Below are positions 19,552 through 28,870 of a DNA stretch of 64,000 nt, one piece after another (within the stretch, counting starts at the first letter, position 1; each line of letters begins with the position of its first letter). The DNA is from Shewanella cyperi. GTDB taxonomy: Bacteria > Pseudomonadota > Gammaproteobacteria > Enterobacterales > Shewanellaceae. The DNA is taken from the NCBI RefSeq assembly GCF_017354985.1, contig NZ_CP071501.1, forward strand, positions 453,501 to 517,500. The letters are read 5' to 3'. A program made the translations under genes and the position numbers. The notes under the pieces were generated by a model. The model was given only the letters and a program-made list of their open reading frames with translations, searched no databases and was not told where the DNA came from.

Positions 19552-20171
19552 ACAAACTGGATCTGACATCATTGGGTGGTCTTAATGGTAAACATTGGTT
19601 GACCAAGACCATGTTGTGGTTGGTGGTCGCCTGTGGCGGCTTGCTGTTTGGGCCCCAGGCGCTGCTGGAAGCCCTGAATTTGAATTCTGTGGTACAGAGT
19701 CAGCCCCAGCTTTTGGGATTGGGACTGATTATCGGTGCCGCTTACTTTGTCAGTCGATTGTTGAATTTTCTATTGGACGAAGCCATCTGTTATTTGGGTG
19801 ACAGACGAGCGGTGGAAACCATTGAAAAAAAGGTGCGTTTGCTGGATCCGGCCGAGCGCGCCCTGTTGCGGGAGTTCTTTCTGCAGGGGGCCACTATTTT
19901 AACCTTGCCCAAGGACGAACTGGCGGTGAAGAGCCTGGTGGCCACCAATATCCTCGAATGCCTGGGAAATGAGCGTCATTATGCGATTCAGGGTTCCACG
20001 GCTGACTATAAAATTTCCATGAAAGCCAGGATTTACCTGAACCGTGATGTGCTGCGACTGCCGGCGGGAGAGCCCAGTCAGGAAGAGTTGCAGCAGCTTA
20101 TCCGCACCCGTCCAAGCTTTGTCACCGGCCTGGTTCAGGCCCGCAAGCCAGGCTCACAACGCGCAGCCTGA
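19548..20171 (+). CDS. SieB-like (superinfection exclusion family) membrane protein
   Basis: 207 residues. Two membrane spans (about 18-38 and 57-76) are followed by a soluble C-terminal domain. That domain, with LDPAERALLREFFLQGATIL followed by a TLPKDELAVKSLV segment, resembles the pattern of the superinfection exclusion protein B family (PF14163), as I remember it; this was not searched. SieB of phage P22/lambda aborts infection by other phages, but chromosomal relatives are widespread and mostly untested. No phage genes are nearby, so this is either a domesticated defence gene or a housekeeping relative. The start overlaps a 46-codon frame; GGGATGAG is a plausible ribosome binding site. 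Confidence 0.55.
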   Translation: MNKLDLTSLGGLNGKHWLTKTMLWLVVACGGLLFGPQALLEALNLNSVVQSQPQLLGLGLIIGAAYFVSRLLNFLLDEAICYLGDRRAVETIEKKVRLLDPAERALLREFFLQGATILTLPKDELAVKSLVATNILECLGNERHYAIQGSTADYKISMKARIYLNRDVLRLPAGEPSQEELQQLIRTRPSFVTGLVQARKPGSQRAA

Positions 20172-20199
20172 GCCTGATTCCAGGTAGGGATGCCGACAA

Positions 20200-20223
20200 T
20201 AAAAACGGGGGCCAATGGCCCCC
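20200..20223 (-). terminator. Terminator of the DUF3149 gene
   Basis: GGGGGCC (20207-20213) pairs with GGCCCCC (20217-20223). On the minus strand the hairpin is followed by GTTTTTATTG, so it ends transcription coming from the small gene at 20411. Confidence 0.75.
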
Positions 20224-20282
20224 AAAATAAATCACTCAATACTTGCAACTTGCACAGATCAGAACAACAGAAAGCAAAAACC

Positions 20283-20411
20283 CTAGGGCTTGGCAGACTT
20301 CACAAAGAACATCCACGATAAATAGGAAATAATCCCTATCGTGCTGAAGATAACTATCATAGAGAGTAAACCGATAGGGTTACCAAACATTAAATCGAGC
20401 CAAAACGCCAT
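20283..20411 (-). CDS. DUF3149-family small membrane protein (42 aa)
   Basis: 42 codons from ATG at 20411 to TAG at 20283. The sequence MAFWLDLMFGNPIGLLSM plus a following hydrophobic stretch (IVIFSTIGIISYLSWMFF) and a basic end matches the pattern I know for DUF3149 (PF11346): a short single-span protein with a conserved GxxxGLLS core. AAGAGGA lies about 9 bases ahead of the ATG. It has its own terminator and a near-consensus FNR-type site 62-75 bases upstream, so it is probably made under low oxygen. Function is unknown; a small accessory subunit of a membrane complex is one possibility. Confidence 0.72.
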   Translation of the reverse strand: MAFWLDLMFGNPIGLLSMIVIFSTIGIISYLSWMFFVKSAKP

Positions 20412-20726
20412 GATTGAAATCCTCTTTCTTGTGCGGTCGTGATTAACCTATCTCGATGACGCTCCCGAATTACTGATCCTGATCAATAAAGTCCCCATCC
20501 CGGCCTCCTGACACATTTTCAGTGTTAAAAGTTTGAGTTTCATCAAGTTTATTGTGATTTTTTGATCGCAGCCGATTTTCCGGCTTGTTGGCACTGCACC
20601 TTTGTAGGGCAAAAGTTGACAAAATTCTCTGTATTTACAAAAAGATTCAATGAAAAGTGCGTTCGCAATTTTTGGACCTTGCATCTATAACTAACAGTGA
20701 AGAAGCGAATGGAAAGGAAGCCTCGA
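20412..20726. other. Intergenic region between DUF3149 gene and REC-GGDEF-EAL gene
   Basis: 315 bases with divergent genes at each end. It holds the FNR-type site (20473-20486) for the minus-strand gene. The right half (20580-20700) is AT-rich and should contain the promoter of the REC-GGDEF-EAL gene. No other gene was found. Confidence 0.6.
20442..20486 (-). promoter_or_regulatory. FNR/EtrA-type promoter of the DUF3149 gene
   Basis: On the minus strand TTGATCAGGATCAG (20486-20473) matches the FNR box TTGAT-N4-ATCAA at 9 of 10 positions. GTTAAT (20447-20442) lies where the -10 element of a class II FNR promoter should be, about 26 bases from the box. A CRP site is an alternative, since the two consensus motifs overlap. 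Confidence 0.6.
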
Positions 20727-23177
20727 ATGCTATTTTCATCCCAGTCTACGCCTCCGGCGACCATACTCATTGTTGATGATGAATTGGCCAACCTGTTGTT
20801 GCTGGAAGAGGCTCTGAAGGAGCTTGGCAGCATTATCACCACCCAGGATGGTGAAGAAGCGCTGCTGTTGGCTGAGCAGCACAGACCCGAAGTGATATTG
20901 CTGGATATCGAAATGCCGGGCATGGGCGGCTTTGAAGTCTGCAAGCGGCTGAAGCGCAGCCCCAATACCTGTAACAGCGCCGTTATTTTTGTCACCTCCC
21001 ATTCCGCCTCCGAGTTTGAATATCAGTCATTGAGCTACGGCGGTGTCGATTTTCTCAGCAAACCCATAGATTTCAGGCTGTGCCAATTGCGGGTCAGGAG
21101 TCAGCTGACCCTGGTGCAACAGGCCAATGCGCTGCGTACCGCCAGGGAAGAGTTACACGATTTGGTGACCCATCTGCCGGTATTTATTTCCTATTGGTCG
21201 CCTGACTGGCGCAACCTGTACAGCAATGACTTTGCCGGCCAGTGGTTCGAGCAAGGTGCCCAAAGCATGAAGGGGGAAGAGGCCATAGAGGTCCTGCCGC
21301 CTGAGTTGTGGCGCCAGCTGCCCTTGCATGGGGTCCATTCCGAAACCACCAGTCTGGTTTCCGTGCATCTGGACTCACCCATTCAGGGCGCCGAGGATCT
21401 GCAGGCCTATATTTCGCCCCGTTTTGAAAAAGAAGATGTCTGTGGCTACCTTCTGACCCTGGTGGATGTGACTGATATCAAGCGGGCCAAACGCGAACTA
21501 TCGGCAGAAAAGGAACGCCTCAAGGTCACCTTGAGTTCCATAGGTGATGCCGTCATAGCCACAGATCTGGAGGGATGCATCAGTTTTATGAATCCCATTG
21601 CCGAGCGCATGACCGGCTGGTTGCTGCGGGAGGCCGAGGGAGAGCATATAGAAACCGTGATGAATCTGAGGGATGCCGACACCCAGATGCGTGGCCTGAA
21701 TCCGGCTATCCTGGCGCTGAACGAGAAACGAATCGTCGCCATGGCGCTGAACAGTCAGCTGACCAGCCGCGATGGTACAGTGTACCGGGTCGAAGATTCG
21801 GCCGCCCCCATCAAGGATGAACTGGGCCAGGTTATAGGCGCCATCATGGTATTCCATGACATCAGCGAATCGATTGCCATGGCGGTAAAGATGAGTTACC
21901 TGGCCAATCACGATCAGCTGACGGACTTGCCCAATAGGATCCTGCTCCATGACAGACTCTGTCAGGCCTGCAAGACAGCCAAAAACAAGGGACGGCTGGT
22001 GGCCCTGTTCCTTATCGATATAGATCATTTCAAATACCTCAATGACTCCCTGGGGCACCATCATGGCGATGTGCTGATAAAACAGGTGGCCAAACGGCTG
22101 GAGTCGTTGATTGACACAGACTCCACCCTGGCCAGGATAGGCGGTGATGAGTTTGTACTGGTGATCCCCGAAATAGACAGCCCCGGGGTGATAGATTCCA
22201 TGGCCCAGACCATTATCCGTTGCATGGAAGAGCCCTTCAGGCTCGAAGGCAAGGAGTACCAGCTGAGTGTCAGCGTCGGCATCAGCGTCAATCCGACCGA
22301 TTCTGAGTCTGAAGAGAGCATGATGCGCTATGCCGATGTGGCCATGTACCGTGCCAAGCAGCAGGGGCGGAACCGCTACTGCTTCTTCTCCGAGGATCTG
22401 GAAGCCGAATTAATGCGCCGCCATGATATTGAAATGTTGCTGCGTCAGGCGATAGATCAGGATGGTTTCGAGGTGTTTTTCCAGCCCCAGTTTGCATTGC
22501 GCAACATGGCTCTGATTGGCGCCGAGGCCCTGGTGCGCTTGCGGGACAAGGATGGTAATTTCATTTCGCCGGCAGATTTTATTCCTTTGGCGGAAGAAAC
22601 CGGCCTTATCAATCAGTTGGGGCGGCAGGTATTAAGAAAAAGTTGCCTGGCTGCCAAGGGCTGGCAGCGTTATGGCAAGGAACTGAGGGTCGCGGTCAAT
22701 ATTGCCGCCAAACAGTTTTCCAATCCTGCCTTTATCGATGAGGTGGCGGCGGCACTGGAAGAGTCGGAGCTGCGCAGTCATTTGCTGGAGCTGGAAGTCA
22801 CCGAAAGTGCCCTGATGCTGGATTTTGACCAGGCGCAAAGCACCCTGGTTAAGTTGTCTGCCCTGGGTTTGTCTATCGCCATTGATGATTTCGGCACCGG
22901 TTATTCCAGCCTGTCTTATCTTAAGTTGTTCCCCGTGGATGTGCTGAAGATTGACCAGTCTTTTGTCAGGGATATGCTGGATGACGGCCAAAGTCTGGAT
23001 ATTGTCAGAACCATAGTGCATTTGGCCAAGTCGCTGAATCTGACCTTGGTGGGGGAGGGGGTAGAACGGGAATCCCAGAAACAGACCTTGCTGGAATTGG
23101 GCTGCGATCTCGGTCAGGGCTTCCTGTTTGCCAGGCCACTGCCTGCTGATGAATTTGAGCGCTTGTTGGTTGATTAG
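20727..23177 (+). CDS. Response regulator with REC-PAS-PAS-GGDEF-EAL
   Basis: 816 residues from ATG at 20727, chosen because GGAAAGGAAG sits just ahead; GTG 20697 and ATG 20709 are in frame upstream. The receiver domain (about 12-130) has ILIVDDE, the phospho-Asp in LLDIEMPGMGG and SKPID. PAS-like regions follow (about 140-255 and 265-390). The GGDEF domain has an intact ARIGGDEF. The EAL domain has EALVRL, VNIAAKQF, ESALM, DDFGTGYSSLSYLK and DQSFVRDM, the residues needed for phosphodiesterase activity. The protein may therefore both make and break c-di-GMP, or use one domain as a regulator. It converges with the REC-GGDEF gene downstream. Confidence 0.92.
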   Translation: MLFSSQSTPPATILIVDDELANLLLLEEALKELGSIITTQDGEEALLLAEQHRPEVILLDIEMPGMGGFEVCKRLKRSPNTCNSAVIFVTSHSASEFEYQSLSYGGVDFLSKPIDFRLCQLRVRSQLTLVQQANALRTAREELHDLVTHLPVFISYWSPDWRNLYSNDFAGQWFEQGAQSMKGEEAIEVLPPELWRQLPLHGVHSETTSLVSVHLDSPIQGAEDLQAYISPRFEKEDVCGYLLTLVDVTDIKRAKRELSAEKERLKVTLSSIGDAVIATDLEGCISFMNPIAERMTGWLLREAEGEHIETVMNLRDADTQMRGLNPAILALNEKRIVAMALNSQLTSRDGTVYRVEDSAAPIKDELGQVIGAIMVFHDISESIAMAVKMSYLANHDQLTDLPNRILLHDRLCQACKTAKNKGRLVALFLIDIDHFKYLNDSLGHHHGDVLIKQVAKRLESLIDTDSTLARIGGDEFVLVIPEIDSPGVIDSMAQTIIRCMEEPFRLEGKEYQLSVSVGISVNPTDSESEESMMRYADVAMYRAKQQGRNRYCFFSEDLEAELMRRHDIEMLLRQAIDQDGFEVFFQPQFALRNMALIGAEALVRLRDKDGNFISPADFIPLAEETGLINQLGRQVLRKSCLAAKGWQRYGKELRVAVNIAAKQFSNPAFIDEVAAALEESELRSHLLELEVTESALMLDFDQAQSTLVKLSALGLSIAIDDFGTGYSSLSYLKLFPVDVLKIDQSFVRDMLDDGQSLDIVRTIVHLAKSLNLTLVGEGVERESQKQTLLELGCDLGQGFLFARPLPADEFERLLVD

Positions 23178-23200
23178 GCTTGTTGCTGCTTGATAAACGG

Positions 23201-24169
23201 CTACAGGCTTGCTTCGCATTGCGCCGGCTGCAGATCCCAACTTCGAAAGCAGTTGCGGCCTTCATGTTTGGCCCGGTACAGTGCCTGATCGGCAAGGACC
23301 AGAAGTTTGTCGGCATCCAATTCGGCGGCGGGGACTTGTGATGCCAGGCCTATGCTGAGACTGACACTTGCAGCCGCGGTTGAGTGTTCGTGGGGAATGG
23401 CCCGCTGTATCAATTGCTCCTGTATCAGGCGTGCCAAATGCTCGGCACCGGCCAGATCGGTATTGGGAAGCAAGGCCGCCAACTCGTCACCGCCATAGCG
23501 GCACAATAAATCAGATGGCCGCTTCAGCACTTGCCTGATGCATTGGGCTACCTGCGCCAGACATTCATCCCCCGCCAGATGGCCATAGTGATCGTTGAAT
23601 GCCTTAAAGTGATCCACATCCAGCAGCATCAGGGTCAGAGGTTGTTCATCCCGCATGCACTGGCGCCACAGTGTTTGTAGCGCTTCATCAAAGCGTCGAC
23701 GGTTGCCAATGCCGGTGACGCCGTCGGTAAGGGCCATGTTTTTGATAATCTGATATTGCAGTTTGACAGCCAATTGGGTGCGTACCCTGGCCTGAACCGT
23801 GACAGGGTTAATGGGTTTATTGATGTAGTCCACTGCCCCGAGAGCAAAGCCCGACGCCTCATCTTCGCCATCTGTCCTGGACGTCACAAAGATCACCGGA
23901 ATATCCTCGGTAAGGGGATCGCTCTTGAGGAGTCGGCACACCTCGTGTCCGTCCATGCCAGGCATCACTACATCCAGCAATATGATGTCGGGAGATTGGT
24001 TGCGAGCCTGCTCCAGGGCGCTGGCACCATCAAGGGCCATCAACACATCAAAGTCGCTCTTGAATACTTCGTTGAGTGCCATGATGTTGATGGCCTGGTC
24101 ATCGACCACCAATATCTTGGCCCGCTCGTTTGAAAGTGACAGGGTATGGTGGACTCGCTCCAGGATCAT
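23201..24169 (-). CDS. REC-GGDEF response regulator (diguanylate cyclase)
   Basis: 322 residues. The receiver domain (about 16-135) has ILVVDDQ, phospho-Asp in ILLDVVMPGMDG and INKPINP. The GGDEF domain (about 150-312) has GGDEL as the active-site loop, a known active variant, and RPSD five residues ahead as the RxxD inhibitory site. The architecture is PleD/WspR-like. The ATG overlaps the stop of the large hybrid kinase (ATGA, 24166-24169) and AGGGAG lies ahead of it, so the two are translationally coupled. The kinase's Hpt domain is the likely phosphodonor, giving a phosphorelay ending in c-di-GMP synthesis. Confidence 0.93.
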   Translation of the reverse strand: MILERVHHTLSLSNERAKILVVDDQAINIMALNEVFKSDFDVLMALDGASALEQARNQSPDIILLDVVMPGMDGHEVCRLLKSDPLTEDIPVIFVTSRTDGEDEASGFALGAVDYINKPINPVTVQARVRTQLAVKLQYQIIKNMALTDGVTGIGNRRRFDEALQTLWRQCMRDEQPLTLMLLDVDHFKAFNDHYGHLAGDECLAQVAQCIRQVLKRPSDLLCRYGGDELAALLPNTDLAGAEHLARLIQEQLIQRAIPHEHSTAAASVSLSIGLASQVPAAELDADKLLVLADQALYRAKHEGRNCFRSWDLQPAQCEASL

Positions 24170-27100
24170 AATTGCTCCCTTAATTTACTGAGCAGGTTGA
24201 GCGCATCCTTGAACTTCAGCGATTCGGTCAGTTTCACCAACTTATGGGAGTCGGTATTCAGGGACGACAGGCCCGTGAGGGCTTGATGCAGTTCTCCCAC
24301 CAAATCCAATGCCTTGAGGTTGCCCGTGTGTAAGTGGGCGGCCAGCTCATCGGCCATTTTCATCAATTCCTCATTGCTGATGGAAACTTCGTCGGGAGCT
24401 TGTTGCCGAACCATCTCTGGCAAGGCACCGTGGATCAAATCCAGGTTTTTGGCCGCCAGCTCATTCAGGGCGGGAACCAGCTCCCTGGCAAATTTCAGCG
24501 TCAGTGCTTCAGGATCCTTGGCCGTGCGCAATGCGATTTCCAGATTGGCGGCCTTGTCCCTGACGGCACTGACACCTATGGTGGCGCTGGTGCCCTTCAA
24601 GGTGTGCAGGGTTTGCCCGATAGCTGAAATATCGCCGGCATCAAGCTGTTGTTGCAGTTTATCTGTGAGTTGGCGCAGGTCACTCCGATAGTTGTCCAGC
24701 AGTTTGCGGTACAGGCTGATGTCGTTGCCAAAGCGCTTGAGTATGGCTTCGACGCTCTCTTCTTGAGCTGTTTTCCTTGGTATTGAGGCCTCTGCCATGG
24801 CGGTTTTGGGGCTGACATAAGACAGTATGAGTTGCACCACTTCGCTGAAATCCAGGGGTTTTCCCAAATGGGCGTTCATGCCCGCCAGCAAGCAGGCTTT
24901 CTGGTCCTCGGCACTGACATTGGCGGTCATAGCTATGATGGGGAGTTGTTTGAGTTCTCCATGGCTGCGGATTCGACGGGTGGCCTCCAGGCCATCAATG
25001 CCCGGCATTTGCATATCCATCAGCACCAGATCAAAGTGGTTCCGCGGATCTGTGGCCAATTTGACACCCTGCTCGCCGTCTTCGGCAATTTGTACCTTGG
25101 CCCCTTCTCCCTCCAGCAGTTCCAGTGCCACCAAGCGATTGAATTCATTGTCTTCCACCAATAATATCCGCAAGCCTTCCAGGCGTTGGCTGGGTTCCAG
25201 CCGTACGAGAGGCAAAGACACAGAGCCTGTCTTGGCACCTTCCAGGGTATTAAGCAACTGGCTGGGGGTGAAGGGTTTGCAGATGTAACCTTCAAACAGG
25301 GATGAGCCACTATCTAATGCCCGGTCCAATTCGATTGGCGAATAAGCCGTGACCATGACTATGGTGGGGCATAGTGCTTTCCCCTGCCGGCCTTTGATTT
25401 CCCGGGCGACCTCGAAACCTGTCATATCAGGCATATAACAGTCCAGCAGCACAGTATCGAACTCATCTGACTGCGCCAGCAGGCTCAAGGCCTCACTGCC
25501 GCCAGATGCCGCCTGGTATTCAAAGCCAAGCTCGGCCAGTGTACGGCACATGACGGTCAGGGACAGTGCATTGTCGTCCACCACCAGCACCCGCCCCCGG
25601 GACTGCTGTGGCAGGGCAATGGGTGAGTCTTCGGCAGGCAGACGCAGGTCGAACCAAAAATGGCTGCCGACACCGGGTTCGCTGTCCAGATGTAACTCGC
25701 TGCCCATCAGATCTATCAGGCAGCGGGATATTCCCAATCCCAGCCCGGTACCGCCAAAACGTCTGGATATGGAAGCTTCGGCTTGGGTAAAGCCTTCAAA
25801 AATCTTTTGCTGTTGGTCCTTGTTGATACCTATTCCCGTATCTTTGACGCTGATGCGAATAAGGGTTTGATCTTCATCCCTTTCCAACAGATGAACGCCG
25901 ATAACGACCTCCCCATGCTCGGTAAACTTGATGGCATTGCTGGCCAGATTAATCAGCACTTGCTGCAGTCTCAGCCTGTCACCGCGAACCAGGTCGGGCA
26001 GGGCCAGATCTATGTCGTACATCAGCTCCAGATTCTTGTCCTTGAGGTTACCCAGCAGGATCACCGCCAGATCCTGCATCAGCTCATTCAGGCTGAAGGG
26101 ATGCAGTTCCAGCTCCAGTTTGCCGGCATCGATTTTGGAGTAATCCAGAATGTCGTTAAGCAGGTTCAGCAGCGACGTGGCGGCAATCTGGGCCTTGGAC
26201 ACATATTCCTGTTGCTTGGCTGACAGCTCGGTTTTGTGCAGTAATTGCAGCATACCCAGGGCGGCATTCATGGGGGTGCGGATTTCATGGCTCATATTGG
26301 CCAGGAAGATGGACTTGGCAGCGCTGGCGGCGTCCGATTGCTCCTTGGCCTGGCGCAACCAGGATTCCAGCTCCCGTTCCGAGGTGATGTCCCGGTTGAT
26401 GCCCATGACCTTGAGCGCATTGCCCTGGCCGTCATATTCCACATAGGCGCCCGCCTGAATGTAGCGCACCTGGCCACTGGGCAGTTGTAGCCTGAAGATA
26501 GGGTCAAAGCGACTGATGCCTTCGACTGTCGCCTGTAACTGGGCCTGTATCCTGTCCTTGTCCTGTGGGTGCAGTCGCTCCTGCCAGTGACTCAGCTTAA
26601 GCCCCGTTTGCCGCAGCTCCGTGGGCTGTTCGTACAGCTCATACATCTTGTCGTTCCACTCCAGGCTGTTGCTGCTCAGGTTCCAGCTCCAGATCCCCAG
26701 CTGCGCCACCTTGGCAGCCATCAGCAACTGGTCCCTGACCGAAATCAGTTCATCCCGAGCCGCTTCCAGTTCCTGCTGGTGGTTACGCTGTTGACTGATA
26801 TCCGTGGCAATCTGCAGGTATCCTATGATCTTGTTGTCGGCATCCCGCATTGGGGTGACGCTCAGGGACACGGGCAGGGTATTGCCGTCCTTGCGAACAT
26901 AGGTCCATTCGCGGGTCTCGGCTCCCAATAACTCCGAGCGTATGGTGAGGGTTTTAAAACCTGTTACCTGATAACCATACTCGCGACTTAACAACTGGGC
27001 CCTGGAATCCAGCTCGCTCTCCAGATGGAAGCGCACCGGAGTGCAGTGGCCCTGAACCTCATTACTCTTGTATCCCAGCAAACATTCGGCGCCATGGTTG

Positions 27101-28641
27101 AACAGGCGTATCTGGCCATGGATGTCCGTGGCTATGATGGCCACTTCGGAGGCCGCCCGCAGCACGTTGCTGAGCAGCACATTCACCTTGGCCAGTTCGG
27201 AGGTACGCTCCTGTACCTGGCGTTCCAGATTGCTGTTGAGCTGTTGAATTTTGAGCTCGGAGCGTTTCTGCTCCGTAATGTCCCTCACCGTAGTGGAAGC
27301 CCCTATGACCTTGTTGTGGTCATCGTAAATGGGCGACGCGGTTACCGAGACGTAGACCATGCTGCCGTCCTTTCTGCGCCTTTGGGACTCGAAGTGGGGG
27401 ATAGACTCGCCTTGGGCGAGACGTGCCAGTATCTGTGCCTCTTCATGCTTCAGGTCATCCGGCAGCAGCAGTTTTTCGACCGTCTGGCCCAGGGCCTCGT
27501 CCGCGAGGTAACCGAATATCTTGCGGGCGCCGCCGTTCCAACTGGTGATGACCCCCGCCAGTGTCTTGCCTATGATGCCATCGGCAGAACTCTCCACTAT
27601 GGCGGCCAGTTTGGCCTGCTCCTGCTGCAGCCGGGCTTTATTCCTGTGATTGATATTGATGACCCCAACCAGGGCCGACAGCAGTAGGCTGGCGCTGATC
27701 CCCAGTATGGCGAGGGCGCTGCTGGTGGGCAGGTGTAATTGCGACACAAACAGTGGCGTTACCGAGTAACGGGCCTTCCAGGTGCGGCCAAATACCTGAT
27801 GTATTTCCTCATAGGGATAGAGATCGTCCGTGTCGGTCTGGCCACTGTCGAAGAACACCTCCTCCTGTTCGGCGGTAACATCGAATAACTGCAAGCGCAT
27901 GCGTTTGGGATCCAGACGTTGGTCCGCCAGCACTTCGGACATGATCAGCGGCGCATAACTCCAGCCAAAGGCCGCCTCGCGTCGCTGTTCCCGCGTTGGC
28001 GGCACCTTGCCGCCGCGATAAATGGGCATGAGGATCAGAAAGGATTGTTGTGGCAATCCCGTGGCCTGCACCAGGGTGATGGGACCTGTGAGCCTGACTT
28101 CGCCGCTGTCCATGGCATCATCGGCGGCGGTGCGCCGGTTGAGTTCCGAGGCTATGTCCAGGCCCACGGCCTGAATGTTGCGATCCACAGGTTCAATATA
28201 TTGGATGATGTAACGTTCGTCCGGGTGTCTTGCCAACTGGCGGATGCTGAAGTCGGGCCAATCATCGGCCCTGGCCTGGTGGATAAATTCCGCCTCTTTG
28301 GCTTCCGGTACCCGACGAATGAAGCCAAAACCGCGGGCGCCAGGGAACTCGGTATCCACATTGCGGGTGTAACTGTAGCGGCGGAATAACTCGCGGCTGA
28401 TGCCGTCCTCTCCTGCCGTGAGTACCGCGCCTCTTGCACCCCGCAGGCCATATTGATACAGCTCGATGCGGGTTAGTGCTGAATGGATGGCTTGGTCGGC
28501 GGATTCGCGTACCGCATCCCTGATCCTGTCTTCGTTGCGACGGGATATGTGTTCTGTCACCAACAGGCTCAAACCAATACCCAGCACCAAGGTCAGCAGA
28601 ACCCACTTATCCTTAAGCAGTGACGTCAACTCCAGTTTCAT
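24166..28641 (-). CDS. CHASE-PAS hybrid sensor histidine kinase with two REC and one Hpt domain
   Basis: 1491 residues from ATG at 28641, with AAGGAG 9 bases ahead. Order: TM1 (about 12-30), periplasmic CHASE domain (about 75-290; EFPGARGFGFIRRVPEAKE), TM2 (about 302-325), three PAS regions (about 335-455, 490-620, 640-760), HisKA with MSHEIRTPMNAA (His about 785), ATPase domain (NLASNAIKFTEHG, DTGIGI, GGTGLGLGIS), REC1 (VVDDN; LLDCYMPDM), REC2 (LVEDN; LMDMQMPGIDG), and Hpt (LHTLKGTSATIG). All phosphotransfer residues look intact, so a His-Asp-His relay is expected. It is divergent from another hybrid kinase at 28871 and coupled to the REC-GGDEF gene. Confidence 0.93.
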   Translation of the reverse strand: MKLELTSLLKDKWVLLTLVLGIGLSLLVTEHISRRNEDRIRDAVRESADQAIHSALTRIELYQYGLRGARGAVLTAGEDGISRELFRRYSYTRNVDTEFPGARGFGFIRRVPEAKEAEFIHQARADDWPDFSIRQLARHPDERYIIQYIEPVDRNIQAVGLDIASELNRRTAADDAMDSGEVRLTGPITLVQATGLPQQSFLILMPIYRGGKVPPTREQRREAAFGWSYAPLIMSEVLADQRLDPKRMRLQLFDVTAEQEEVFFDSGQTDTDDLYPYEEIHQVFGRTWKARYSVTPLFVSQLHLPTSSALAILGISASLLLSALVGVININHRNKARLQQEQAKLAAIVESSADGIIGKTLAGVITSWNGGARKIFGYLADEALGQTVEKLLLPDDLKHEEAQILARLAQGESIPHFESQRRRKDGSMVYVSVTASPIYDDHNKVIGASTTVRDITEQKRSELKIQQLNSNLERQVQERTSELAKVNVLLSNVLRAASEVAIIATDIHGQIRLFNHGAECLLGYKSNEVQGHCTPVRFHLESELDSRAQLLSREYGYQVTGFKTLTIRSELLGAETREWTYVRKDGNTLPVSLSVTPMRDADNKIIGYLQIATDISQQRNHQQELEAARDELISVRDQLLMAAKVAQLGIWSWNLSSNSLEWNDKMYELYEQPTELRQTGLKLSHWQERLHPQDKDRIQAQLQATVEGISRFDPIFRLQLPSGQVRYIQAGAYVEYDGQGNALKVMGINRDITSERELESWLRQAKEQSDAASAAKSIFLANMSHEIRTPMNAALGMLQLLHKTELSAKQQEYVSKAQIAATSLLNLLNDILDYSKIDAGKLELELHPFSLNELMQDLAVILLGNLKDKNLELMYDIDLALPDLVRGDRLRLQQVLINLASNAIKFTEHGEVVIGVHLLERDEDQTLIRISVKDTGIGINKDQQQKIFEGFTQAEASISRRFGGTGLGLGISRCLIDLMGSELHLDSEPGVGSHFWFDLRLPAEDSPIALPQQSRGRVLVVDDNALSLTVMCRTLAELGFEYQAASGGSEALSLLAQSDEFDTVLLDCYMPDMTGFEVAREIKGRQGKALCPTIVMVTAYSPIELDRALDSGSSLFEGYICKPFTPSQLLNTLEGAKTGSVSLPLVRLEPSQRLEGLRILLVEDNEFNRLVALELLEGEGAKVQIAEDGEQGVKLATDPRNHFDLVLMDMQMPGIDGLEATRRIRSHGELKQLPIIAMTANVSAEDQKACLLAGMNAHLGKPLDFSEVVQLILSYVSPKTAMAEASIPRKTAQEESVEAILKRFGNDISLYRKLLDNYRSDLRQLTDKLQQQLDAGDISAIGQTLHTLKGTSATIGVSAVRDKAANLEIALRTAKDPEALTLKFARELVPALNELAAKNLDLIHGALPEMVRQQAPDEVSISNEELMKMADELAAHLHTGNLKALDLVGELHQALTGLSSLNTDSHKLVKLTESLKFKDALNLLSKLREQL

Positions 28642-28870
28642 CAATCTCAGCTCCTTGCCAAGTTGAAAAGTGTTCCGGGCCCAGGGCGTGAGCCGAGTCT
28701 ATTCCTGACAAATCAAACACATTTTTTGCCGACTTAATTAGTCTAGAACAAATGCTGCTCAGGTAGCCAAGAATATACAAAGCTTTGTTAAAGGCAGTAA
28801 TTCGTGGAATATCTGCTATTTTTCTAAAGGCATAGGCGGGTGCACTGAAAAATAACAGGGAAGGCAGCAT

